A stretch of DNA of 64,000 bases. Source: Enoplolaimus lenunculus. Its lineage: Eukaryota; Nematoda; Enoplea; Enoplida; Thoracostomopsidae. Shown here one piece after another: positions 10,321-22,500 of this stretch. Both the position numbers and the translations under genes were made by a program. Each line of letters begins with the position of its first letter. Positions within the stretch are counted from its first letter, which is position 1. The notes under the pieces were generated by a model. It was not told the DNA's origin. It did not search any database and saw only the letters and a program-made list of their open reading frames with translations. Location of the stretch: NCBI GenBank assembly GCA_030248215.1, contig JASANG010000236.1:122860-186859 (forward strand), given 5' to 3'.

Positions 10321-12084
10321 TGTGTTTTCACTGTTGAAAGCGATAAAATAGTGTTATAACTAATTTTTCGGTAACAAGAATTTGTGGTTTTCCGGTTCCG
10401 GCGTTTTTTAACTTTCCAGTTTCGTTTTCGGTATTTTATAATTCCGGTTGCACAATGAACTCGACAAATGTATTTTTGCTTTGAACCAAGTTGCAGCTTG
10501 ATATTTAAACCGACTGAACTACGAATAATGTACGATTGAATAAGTTTGATTTTGCGAACTGATTGTTGTGCAATTATTGATGGTGTAGTAGATAGATTTT
10601 TGCGGAGATATTTATTAATAATTTTGAGTTCATATAGTCTCTACTTTGAAGAATACGAAATAGCAGTTTGAACGATGTTAAACTATTGGCTAAAAATAAT
10701 TCCCGAACTGTGAATTTACGAGGAATTGTGTGGTGATTGGTCTGAACGTTCCAATTTTTAAGAGAAAATTGTTGAGAAAGATTATTCTTAAATGTATCAC
10801 TACAACATTTATAGTACACTCAACATTCTTGGTGGCGTTCTTATATCTTGAAAAGTCGACGCTACCAGTAAAAGAATGCAAAATATAGGATTATAGGGCA
10901 GGAGATTTAATAAAAAATAGTCGAGACTTGGAAATTATTGTATTCAGAAGTATTAGAAAAATTAGCCGAGTATTTTTGCTAATAGCTGACTGGGAGGAGT
11001 TTATATAGGTTCGCCGGAATTCATATGTTATGAGAAAACATTCGTTAATTTTCGATAATTTTTAATGTAAAGTATAATCTTGTTAAAGGTTGGTAGTGAG
11101 TAAAAGATTATAAAATGTTGGAAAGAAGTTTTAGAAAAATATAACATTCCCAGAAAAATACTATAAAAGCCGGCAATTTGCGTCTCGGGAGGGTGGTTTT
11201 AGTCTACACGGATTAGAGGTGCTATCAGTCAGCGAAGTGTTCTGAGCGAGTGGTTTCGAGTTTTCTTAAGATTTCTGGCGAATTTGAGATCCCTTGAAGG
11301 GACCCTGTCCTGTGTTTTTTATTAATTGTCTCTGTCTTGTATTTCTATTACACTTGGGTGCGCTGTTTTCCTAAATTCAATATTAACAAACTTTGCAGGG
11401 AGAAGAAATGGTTTTGTTTGGTTGGTCGTAACCTGCAACAAACACATTTTTTTACGAAAAAAAGGGAAAAAATTCATTTTTTCTGTCATATTGTTTCGGA
11501 AAAAACAACACTGATAGCATTTGTCAAAGTGCGCAATTCAACGTGATAACCGACTGTGCCACCGATGACATATTACAGTCCAGTCTTCTATTTAGATGGT
11601 ATATACATTTCTAACTTAAAACATTTTATCGTATAAAACAACTGTAATTATATACGTGCACATGTTATGCAGACAGCATATGCAAATAAAAGAAACTGAA
11701 CAACCATCTAATAAAACACTACCTTGCAAAGGCGAGGCCGTTAAAAACAACTAATTATTTACATGCATATAAGCATAGCATATGCAAATGAAAAAGGAAG
11801 CGGACAACCATGCATAAACAATATGCACATAGCTAGTGTATCGTTGTAGTTTTTAGTGAAAATATAAAGCATTATTTCCGTGTAAACCATTTTGGTATGA
11901 AAATACCATTGAAACAGGCATGTTATTTAATTGACGGCGCAAGCGTAGCTTTTAAGGCATCAAAATTTGAAAACATATCAGCCGATTGTTGTTTTTTTCG
12001 GATGCGTTGCGGCTTATGTGTTTCAGATCTATGATGCTAGAGCATTGTTATGTTAGTGCGAAGTCGTTGAAACAATTGAATAAG
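10321..12084. other. Gene-free stretch with scattered repeat fragments
   Basis: Small pieces of CCGGTTCCGG-rich sequence (10375-10450) and of the GGAAAAAA-rich family (about 11440-11515) are visible. No supported gene was found. Confidence 0.4.
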
Positions 12085-12150
12085 GCTAGATTCGAACTAG
12101 CAACGTTTCGCTAACCTGGTTAACGCTCTTACTGTCAGAACTGCACGGTC
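12085..12150 (-). repeat. tRNA-like, SINE-type fragment
   Basis: Read on the minus strand it contains GCTAGTTCGAATCTAGC, a good B-box and T-arm. AGCGTTAACCAGGTTAGCG lies upstream in the place of an A-box and anticodon region. The fold is incomplete, so a SINE head or pseudo-tRNA is more likely than a functional tRNA. Confidence 0.4.
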
Positions 12151-12220
12151 GGGACGACCTTTTTCTCCGAAAGTACTGTGAATATACATGATTTTCCCCC
12201 TAATTTCTCCGAAATATATG

Positions 12221-12290
12221 GCCACGTCCGGAATTGAACCTCAGACTTCACGCTCGCGAGTCAAGCACGCAAACCATTACACCACGTGGC
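12221..12290 (-). repeat. tRNA-like element (SINE head or pseudo-tRNA)
   Basis: On the minus strand the 70-nt unit has perfect 7-bp acceptor arms (GCCACGT/ACGTGGC), an A-box TGGTGTAATGG and a B-box GGTTCAATTCC. The T-stem has mismatched pairs and the anticodon stem is short. It is therefore best read as a tRNA-derived SINE head. If it were functional, the anticodon would be CTC in one folding. Confidence 0.5.
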
Positions 12291-13237
12291 TGATATCTCA
12301 ATTTCCTCTGGTGCTATATGTGCACACTCTGCGTATGCACAAGCTACACTGCGTATACCCACACTTACCTACTGAGCTATAGTGGCACTGCTTCAACTGC
12401 TTAAGCTATTTATTATATGGTTGTTTACTACGTTGTGTACTACGCTCGGAATTCCTGTTCCGGCCGGGATTCCTGCAAAATTTCAATTCCTGTTCCTGTT
12501 CCTGTATTCGAAAATGCAGGAAACGGAATTTTTACGGGTTTGTTGCAAATTATTCATAATCATTTGAATATTAGAAATAGGGATGTGCGGATACCAAAAT
12601 TTTCGCCGATGCCGATTCCTACTTTGAAATTTTGCCGATGCCGCACCGATGTCGATGGCGGTTCCAGCTTCAGGACGTACTCCATGCTTAACCAGTCATA
12701 ATGGGACTACATTTATTGAGCGAAGCAAATTGGTTATTAGCAAACTATTCATTTATCGGTTTTGAAGGTTTTTAAGCAATTTCCTCGGATTCCTCGCACC
12801 CAAAACCCCTTCAGCCACCCTAATAATTATTGGAATAATTTAAAAAGTCCTAATTTTGTATCGTGTTGGAGAAAAGAATTCACTTTGTCTGCAGTATTTC
12901 AGATTTTCATAATCCATGGATGCGAAATGTGCCTTCGATGGTTTATTTTCGGCCATTGTCAAGATACTGTACTAAAGAAATCTCTTTAATTTTTATCGTC
13001 ATTTTTTAGTTATATATATCTTAATTTCCACCGATCAAAATTTAATACCGGAATCTTGAATTGCGGTAAATATTTGCCGGAATCGGAAGGTGAAAAAATG
13101 CCGGAACGAACCCGGTATTCCGGATGTACCCTTATGGTGACAAAATCAAACCTGTTGCTGATGCTGATAGTGTAATGTTAAGGTTCTTATAAGGCATAAA
13201 AACCTGAAAACTCAGTACGTACGTAGTTGATTGTGAG

Positions 13238-13300
13238 GCGGCGTGGCTCAGTAACAGCGCTTGACTGAGAATCTGTCAGACATGGGATAGAAACCTCGTA
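13238..13300 (+). repeat. tRNA-like, SINE-type element upstream of the MORC2-like gene
   Basis: GGCGTGGCTCAGTAACAG resembles an A-box. GGGATAGAAACC sits about 35 nt downstream in the place of a B-box. The arms do not form a full cloverleaf, so a tRNA-derived SINE remnant is the likely reading. It ends about 280 nt before the MORC2 start codon. Confidence 0.4.
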
Positions 13301-13581
13301 AGAACGCTCCTTCAGCTGCACGAACTCCAGAACTGAAAACCGTAACCATAGCCTACCTAACTTATCAAACTATGCTTCGAAGTTCCTCATAGTTACAGAT
13401 TTGTTTTGTTCTGGTTGTAACTGGAGTGTGGAGTTATGGTTTGTAGTATAGGTATTTAAATTATCTGATTATTTCATTATCCAATCGGTAGTTTTATTGC
13501 CTGAAAATCAGCTTTTGTTATAGCCTGTTCAGTTTTGGCATTATATCGTAGCTTACATAATTTATTGTATTCGTCAGCAAA

Positions 13582-16500
13582 ATGAATTCAGGAACGTATC
13601 CGACGTTAAGTCGAGCCCAGTTGAGCTACGAATACCTGCATACGAATTCGTAAGTTTAAGGCTTCAATTACAAGTGTATTCAATTGCTTATCCTACCTCA
13701 AAGCGCGTTCCGTGCATATGATTACTAGTTAGAACAGTGTCACTGTTAAAGCAATTTCGGCGGATTTATTTTGCAGGTCAGGTTTAACTAAATTAGAATA
13801 TATAGCAAGTACGCACCAATTTAGTTAAGTGGGTTGATTTGATACGGCCTTTTTATAATGACCTCAACGTGTAGGATGTAACCAAGGTTTCGATTCGGTT
13901 TCAGACAGGCAGGTGTTGAATTTTCGGATTCGATTCTGAAAAAGCCTAATCCAGCATTTTTCAGAAACACCTTTTTGTATTCTTCAAATTGAGCTGGACA
14001 TTCGTGCTTCGGTTACGTTTCTTTTAAGTTTTTCAGGACAACGCACGAGTTTTTGTTTGGTGCAATTGCAGAACTTGTGGACAACTCCAGGTATGTATAT
14101 ACAAATGTAGGTATATATAGATGTACACGGAATATTGTGTCTATGTACTGGTTATGCTGATTTTGAATTAAAATATTTGTTTGTAGAATTAGAAGTATTA
14201 CTCGGTAATGTATATAAGTATACATACTCTTGCATACTTCTTTCTGTTCTATCATATTCTATTCGGCTAGAATTCTTTTCGAAAACTGGAAAGGTTAGTA
14301 TATATGTTTAGTAATTTTTGACACATCTTTCAGTTGTATGTACTATGTTTCAGAGATGCTGGTGCTAGCTCCATGAAAATTTACGCAGGTTAGTTAGTCT
14401 ATGAATATATTTTTAACAGTGACAGCAGGAATACTGAATAAAAAGTCAATTTCCAGTAGGTCGTGCGTTGTGAACCAGGTTGGGTAAGCATTTGCATATC
14501 TATATGTACATGTTATATAAGTACGCAATTTTTTAAATAAGAACGGTAAACATTTATATGCTCTTGTTATAGTACAAAACGAAAAATTACGAGGAGAAAA
14601 CATGATTTGCTTTTTGGATGACGGATGTGGTATGGACAGTCGTAAGTGAAGAAATGTTAAAGCCGTGGTGTTATTTCGTTCAAAGTTTTGTTGACAGTTA
14701 CTTTTACCTATGTGTATACCTAATTGGCGGCGCAACTACAGTTCTTTGGTGCATATAACATTTAAATACGTCCAAATGGTTTAATTCGCACAAGTTTGTA
14801 GTTTTTTATCTACTATATATGTAATGATAATGTTTTATTTGTAGATGAAGCATCTGGTGTAATAACATTCGGTTACTCAGCCAAACGATGCAATCCCGAT
14901 ATGATTGGTCAGTATGGCAATGGATTAAAATCGTAAGTTGTGTGTGTACAGTTGTAACATGCCATAATGGGTATCCTGTGGAATTCGAAAATTAGTGCTG
15001 GCCAACTGTGTTTACAACTGCATTGTCTGTTAAATTGAGTACAATATGTAACGTTGTGACAGATTATCTCTTTGGAATGTTATTGTATATAAGTACTTCA
15101 ATAAGTTGTTTTCACTCTAAAATATTTCCGTATTATATGTATCTGCTATTTGCAGGGTACAAAGAGGAACTGGATTATATCGGAATCGGAACTAGAAAAT
15201 TTTGACTGTACGGATAATTTGTATTTTCAAATATAATGTTGATTTAGGGTGTCTGTTAGCTGGCAGCAATTTTCAAAAGGTTGGATGAACAAGTTATCAT
15301 GATTTTTAGTTCTGTAAAAGCTAATCTACAATCAGTTATTGATAAGTTAACTCATCGAAAGTAATTTAAAGATAAATAATACAGAATTTTTATGCGACGT
15401 ATCGCAACAAGTACGATTAAAATTAAAGTTTCAAAACTCCGATTCCGACGGATTGTGCAATCGGTATCGGAATAGGAATCGGAACTCGTTTTGATTAGGA
15501 ATTCTAATCGGAACCGGATTCCGGTTGCACCCTGGCTATTTGCTTTGATTTTTTCAGAGGAGCGATGCGCATTGGACAAGATTTTATTCTGTTCACCAAA
15601 CGCAATGGTGTGATGACATGCGTGTTTTTGTCTAGAACATTTCATGAAGAAGAAAATATTGATGAGGTGAGCGGTGTTGTGTTTCCATTTCTTTGAGAAA
15701 CACTTTGGTTAAATATCGTTATAAATTATTGCGTGTTGCAGTAGTTATGTTGCTAAGATATTTAATTTGTAGCAAATAATCAGAATTTTCGCGGAGAGCT
15801 CTATATGGTAACTGTAGTAACTTAGAATTTTTGGATACAGTGTTTATGCTCAAATGTAGGTATATACAGTTTCGCTCCAGTTACAGCATATTCTCAGCAG
15901 ATGACTGTCGTTAATCAACGACGAATACGAAAAGAAATACACATCTTGTGGAGAATCACCACATGATGTTCTTCATGTTTTCGATTGCACTGCAAGCTTA
16001 ACTACTCCAGCTGCGGAACATCTGTGGCTATGACCTCGCACAGTGGCACAGTTTCAGAAGTTAATGTCCGAAAAAGAGTACTAGCAATTGGGTGTCGATC
16101 GATCAACAAATACGCAAATGTGTGTGTTCTAGGTTATTGTGCCGATGCCGTCATTTGATCTGGAAAAACAACCAATAATTGCTGCAGAAGACACTCAGGC
16201 GAAGGAAAAGGTATTTTTTGCGTACGGCATATATCGGAAAGAAATTTGCCAAATTGTCTAGAATGTCTGTAGTAAGCACTAAGTTTGTCTCGCAAAGGTC
16301 CACTTCACCCAGTAACAGTTTATTTGTACCACCGGGGTGTCCATTCAATAACAAAAAACTCTGCAGTGCTTTGATACTGTCTCATTTTTGTTGCAGCACG
16401 ACCTCGAAATGGAACTGATTGTTAAATATTCGCCGTTCCATTCTACGAAAGATCTACTAGAACAGTTTGATTTGATCGAAAGCGAATCCGGAACTCTGGT

Positions 16501-19500
16501 TATCATTTATAATTTAAAACTAATTGATACCGGACACTGTGAGCTTGATTTTTATACTGACAATTGTGACATTCGAATCGCAGACCCGGATGGACGTGAT
16601 GCTGAGTAAGTTGAGCTATCTGTCTGTTATTGATGGAAGAAAATTCGATTTGATTTGTTGTAATTTTCAACATAGATATTACAGTGGGCGTAGCCAGACT
16701 TTTGGAAAAGGATTACGTTCCACAAAAATGTAGAATGTTTTTTCTTGTGTTGCAAAATGAAATCGGATGAAATAGTGTCTTCTAAAACCTATACAAAATC
16801 CCACGGGGGTGGTTGAGACATGAGACACCGCCGCGCGCTATACCGTTGGATTAGATATTGTACTCTTAGTAACATTATTATTCCCTAGTTATACGGAAAT
16901 GAGCAGAGCTATAGGTGTGTTGGGGGTTGGAATTATAAAGTTGTATGTTGTAGATGTATGTAGCTTGCCAGATTGTTACGTCTTATTAATTTGTTTCAGT
17001 TTGGTGCCAGAAAGAGTGTCGTTACGTGCATATCTTGCAGTGATTTATAGTGATCCAAGAATGAAAATTTATATTCGAGGCAAAAAGGTATTCTTCGACT
17101 TTGCGGTGGTATAGTCAAGTGATTGCACTATTTCTAAAAAACATGGCAAAGTTTTTAGTATTTTTGTGTTGAATCTATACAACATGTGTTTGTAAAGTTA
17201 ATGAAATTTTGAGAAGTTTTGGTAAAACAATAAGGTTTGGCTGGTTATTTGTATTATTTTGAATGTTATTAAAATCCAGTAAAGGTATTCTATTCGGCCA
17301 GTCAGTGTACAAAAAGGGAAGTAGTGGTCAACGTTTTCAACAATGATACAATTTATATATTTGAAATGTCGGATTATGAAGATATATTATAGAAACATAT
17401 AATTTTTGCTTTTGGTGGGCTATGTCGTGTCAAAAATTGTGCTAAGAAAACTTGGTGGGGAAACTAAATTCTTCTAAGCTAAAGTAATATGAAATACGTT
17501 TATTTACTTGTAAAAATTTTAGGTACAAACTCGTCTTGCAACAAGTTGTCTGTATCGGCCACGAAAATATAAGTTTTCAAGCGCACGATTCAAAGCTCGA
17601 GCTGAAAAAGATACGGAACACGCAAAGCATTTGGCAAAGATCGGTAAATCTTGCTTGAACAGTTAACCAGCAATTTAACAGGAATTAAGTTTTGGCGTTC
17701 AGCTATCAGGAATTAAATTTTTGTAAGTCAAAATTAGAGAATTTTAACTAATTATAGTCAACCAATTAGTATTGGTATATGTATACACAAGGATTTTTCA
17801 TGTTCAAATTATTTGCAGATGTATTCGCTGTCTGAATGGAGTGTTTTGTAAATGAATAATATTCATTTTTGTCTTAAATTTGGATGTTTTAGCTATGGAG
17901 AAAAGTCGTGAAGCCGATAGTCGACTTAGGTATGGCGTGCCGGTAGTCCTGCTTATCAGGATAAAAAAGGGAAATGATTATATCGGAAACGGAGCAGCAA
18001 ATTTATACCAAAATCAGAACTACAGATTTTGTGACTACGCATAATTTGTATTGACAAATTTATTTAGGGTGTTTGTTGGCTGGCAACAAATTTCAGGGAC
18101 GTCGCAGATAAATTTGACGACGGTGTTTTGGTTTTCTAATGCTAAACTGCAATCCATTATTGTTATTTTCAAAAAAACCGTAGGTTTGTATGTTTAGATG
18201 TTGAGATCGAGAGAATTTTTATGCAACATATTAGAAGAAGGAGGATTAGAATTAGAATTTGAATATTCCATTTCGGATTGATTGCGCAATCGGGTTCAGA
18301 ACTCGTTTTGAACCTGAATTCTGGTTGCACCTTGTGGCTTATTGTTGCATTCGGATTGCAGGTATTCCAGGTGTTTTCGCTTAAACATTCCTTGTAAAGT
18401 TTCTATTGGAATTAATACAGAAAATGCCATTAGTTCCCGCTCGCGTCACTTGCGGGGTCACCGGTTTGACCAGACCGGCATTAATTAATATACTGAGGGT
18501 TCGTTTCTGATGTCTGGTGGGAGGGTGGGTTTGATATCCCACTTGATGAAGTCATTCAAACTCGATTTGTCCTGGCTGAACCCTAAAATGAGATTTTGCC
18601 ATCAGTTAAACATTTTAAGACGTAAAACAAAATATTTAGCGCGGCAAACAGACGTTTTTGATTAATATGATTCGAGTTCATTGTAAATTGCATAAATTTT
18701 GGCTATCGTTTTCAGAGATTTCGAAAAACGTAATGGGCTTTCGTTAACGGATCGAGCATTGAGAGTAAGTTAAAATTGGTGTAGTTTTGATTTTTGCATG
18801 CCTTTACTAAAGGTAAATGATACCGGTCATCCAAATTCGACTGGATAGCTATGTTTGAAAGCAGACTCCTATCAACTGTTAAGAGCTACGACCTAGTCAG
18901 ATTGGGATTTCTGGATGAAAGTTAGTTATTTAGCATTTTTTATTATTTTTTTTCAGGCGGAACTTCGAAAACTTCAAGACCAAGCGAATGAATGTAAGGC
19001 AGAAGCAAAATATAAGAAGGATTTGGCAGACGAAAAAGTCAGGTATGCCTTGGTATTTGTTTAGTCTGAAAATTTTATTGGGGTCACTTAGGAACTTCTT
19101 GGATTGGTATGTGAGTTTATGATTTTTGTGCAGCTGTATTGCTTATGCTTCTACATGAAAATAATGTGTAATTCTGCGCAAAAAATGCTCAATAGATATT
19201 GGTATATATCGAGTATTTGCAGGGGTCAGATTTTATAGCCCATATTTTCAAATGACTATAGAACCAATCATAGAATGTGAAATCTATGATGAATATTTTA
19301 AGCTTTCCGTTCATTGAGTTCAAAGCTACAACACTTATCGCCATTTGGTGATAGGCGCTGCAAACATTTGAGAATGAACTCATTTGCTGCAACGTGTCGC
19401 TTGTTGATATATCATTTTTGGTTACAGAACATTGAAAGAGCCAAAAATGTTAAGCTTTGTTTTTGGATTGCATCTGGAACGTCGAAATCACGATGGAGTA

Positions 19501-22500
19501 TTTGTATACAATAATCGTCGATTGATTAAAATGTATCAAAAAGTTGGACCTCAACTCGAAGGCGGAGTGTAAGTTTCATTTTCTTAGGTTTTTTCATAAA
19601 ATTTCACTGCTATACTTTTGGGATTATATAATTTAGCACATTTTGTCACATATAGGAAGAGTGCAGTCTTTGCCCAATTATTATGGGAGATCTTAATCGT
19701 AAAAAAACTCAATACTTTCACTTGTTCGCATAGCTGGAGGTTCTATTGAATCAGAAATCGCAATTGGACATGCCTGAAGTGGTATATAAGCGTTCAAACA
19801 TTGCACTGTAAAATTTTCCAAAAAATGACGTCTCTCTTCCTACATTCCGATTTCCCTAGCTTCTATTCGTAAGTACTGAAAGGGATTGCCCCCACTCAGG
19901 GACACCTAGCTAAACCTCATGCGTAAAATAAAGCTTCAAATTTTTTTAAAAATGAAGAATTCACCAAAATTGTTTCAATTCACTAAAATTGTTTTTAACG
20001 CAGCTCTTTTAGACTAGGCAAAAACGTTCTTTTGTGTGTTTTGTATTTTAGCAATTGTCTTGGTGTTTTGTGCGTGGTCGACATTCCATATCTAATCCTT
20101 GAACCGACGCACAATAAACAAGATTTTGCAGATGCACGAGAGTACCGTCAGCTGCTGAGAGCAGTTGGTGAACATATGTCGCAGTATTGGCGTGATTTGA
20201 ATCTGGGTATGTTTTCCAACAAGTCAAGGATATGAAGGTTAACGGTCAGTGTTTGGGTTCTTGCACAGTTAGCCCACATTTAGGTTTAGAAAAGGCTTGC
20301 AAATGGCTAAGCCTAACCCTATGTCTTAAATGTGGAGATAGTGCATGAGGACTATAGGTATGATGAGGCTAGATAGATAAATAAGATAGAACAGGATATA
20401 ACGCCACAATAGGCGTTAGCGTAGACAAATTAGAAAATTGTCCCTACATTCAACTTTATTCTTTTTGTGTCAATAATAAACTGATAACTTTTCTTTGTAT
20501 AATGGGAGCTAACGTTTCTGATAGCTGGTATTTTCCTGCCAAGAAATTGCTCATTTTCCCCTCAACGGTTTCTACGCACAAAAATGCTCAGCAGTCTCAC
20601 CTACATTACATTCTGAACAATTTTTATCATGAACTACTTTCATTCTAAAAAGATGATAACCTAATCAACAGCATCCCGATAAAATTTGAACACATTGCGT
20701 TAGTTTATCTTTGCTAAGCTTTAGTAAAAATCCACCAATTCTCATAGGAGTTTTTGATCAATAACAACTCCTATGTACTTGACGGATCTTTCAATTACTA
20801 TATCTGTATTTGCTAATCGGAATTTAAAAGTTGTATCTAGATATTTTTCTCTCTGGCTTCTCTCCATAATCTTGGTATATTTCCTTTTATCAACGATGCT
20901 TTTTATATCATAATAATAAGTATTGAAAATGTAATATCAAGGATTTCTGGTCTCCTTCGATTTAAAAAAAGTAGGTCTAGAACCTCTATTCAAAATCTCC
21001 AAGTCTGTTCCAACAGTATAGTCTAGCACATCTCCTCGCTTATTGCAATTTGTGCTGCCCCAGATTACATGGTGGGCATTTGCACCACATCCTTTAATTA
21101 ATGTAATATTTCGAGTTTTACAAAACATACTGAAAATATTACTAGGTGGTGGATCTTTAGAGTCCTATGGTAAATAATTTGACATCAACATTATTTCCCC
21201 CTTCCATTGCCTAAATCTATTCTTAATTTAACTGTAGTATTGGCTTGTTCACTAAAAGTTGTCATTTGAACATCTTTAAGCTCTTTCTTCACTAGTATTG
21301 CTATCGTCGGGTCTTTAACCAGAACATGCAAACATTTCGAAGTCTTTGTCTTTATTAATAAAATAAGGTCTACTACTTAAGAGATACGGTTCCTGGCACA
21401 GCACAATGTCGACACCCGACCCCCTCTTTGGACCTGATCTAAGTTTTTCTACTTCCACTATAGCCTCTTTACAGTGCTGGAAGTTCACCTGTCTTATTTT
21501 GATAATGGTGATGTCAGATAGATAAGAAAACTAATTTATCTAAAGACTTATTCGTATAAATTTACAAAGAGTCATAGTCTTAAGGTCTATAGTTTCTTAT
21601 CCATAGCCGGCTCACCCATCCTCCGAAAAGAGACCCGGGTCAGCCCATACTATGGTCTAAACTGGAGTCTTATTAGCTCTTCAATTGTTTCTTGACGAAC
21701 TCTTAACGACAGGAGACAGCTACGCGACCTTCTGTTTATATACAGGATCCCCCAGCCGGAGTATGAAGGCCAGGATTGGTACCCTCTAGCTCCTCTATAA
21801 CATTTGTTGATGTTAATTCTTTTTTGGCTTAGCTGGAATGAAAACTAAGACCGGAACTAGATCAAGTTCCTTCCCGATCAGCGCTTCCAGCAAACTTAGA
21901 CCGTCACGGTTTTTTGGTTCATTGCTTCTCTCAGCCATTGCAAAGTGTATATATCTGCGCAAGTATACATGCAGAAACCATCTGTTAAACGTCCGCCTTC
22001 TTCAAAATAGATCTTTCCTCTATCAGTGTCTTTAGCGTTGAAGCTTCCCCCTCTGATGAACAGGACGGTCTTTGTTCGACTAACGAAGCTAATGCCCACC
22101 AAGGTAGTACAGTAGGCACTGAGGCCTGCCCCCTACCTGGGCAGACATCATCACTTGTACTGACGTCTAAATTCGAAACTAGGGGACTAAGATCTGATTC
22201 TTCGACACTGGCCCTCTAACGTGAACCGGACGGGACTGCGGCCGACGATTGCCGCCTATTGTTGTTGTTGTTGGAGGATGCCACAACCCGTCCCGATGGC
22301 ATCAGGCACCGCTTCTAAAAATTCATCATCTTTCATCTTCGTCTTTATCCGTAATCTATTACTATGTAACAAATAGCTACATGAAGAAAATATATAGTTA
22401 TAAAGGTATATAATATATATATTATAACATAGGTATATATAGATATGCATGGAAAAGGGTGGGAACTGGTAGGTTATATACTGTGTGTAGTAAAATAATA

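Noticed and set aside
12221-12290. Functional tRNA-Glu gene
   Set aside because: Acceptor arms and both boxes are present, but the T-stem has mispairs and the anticodon stem is short; similar tRNA-like heads elsewhere suggest SINEs.
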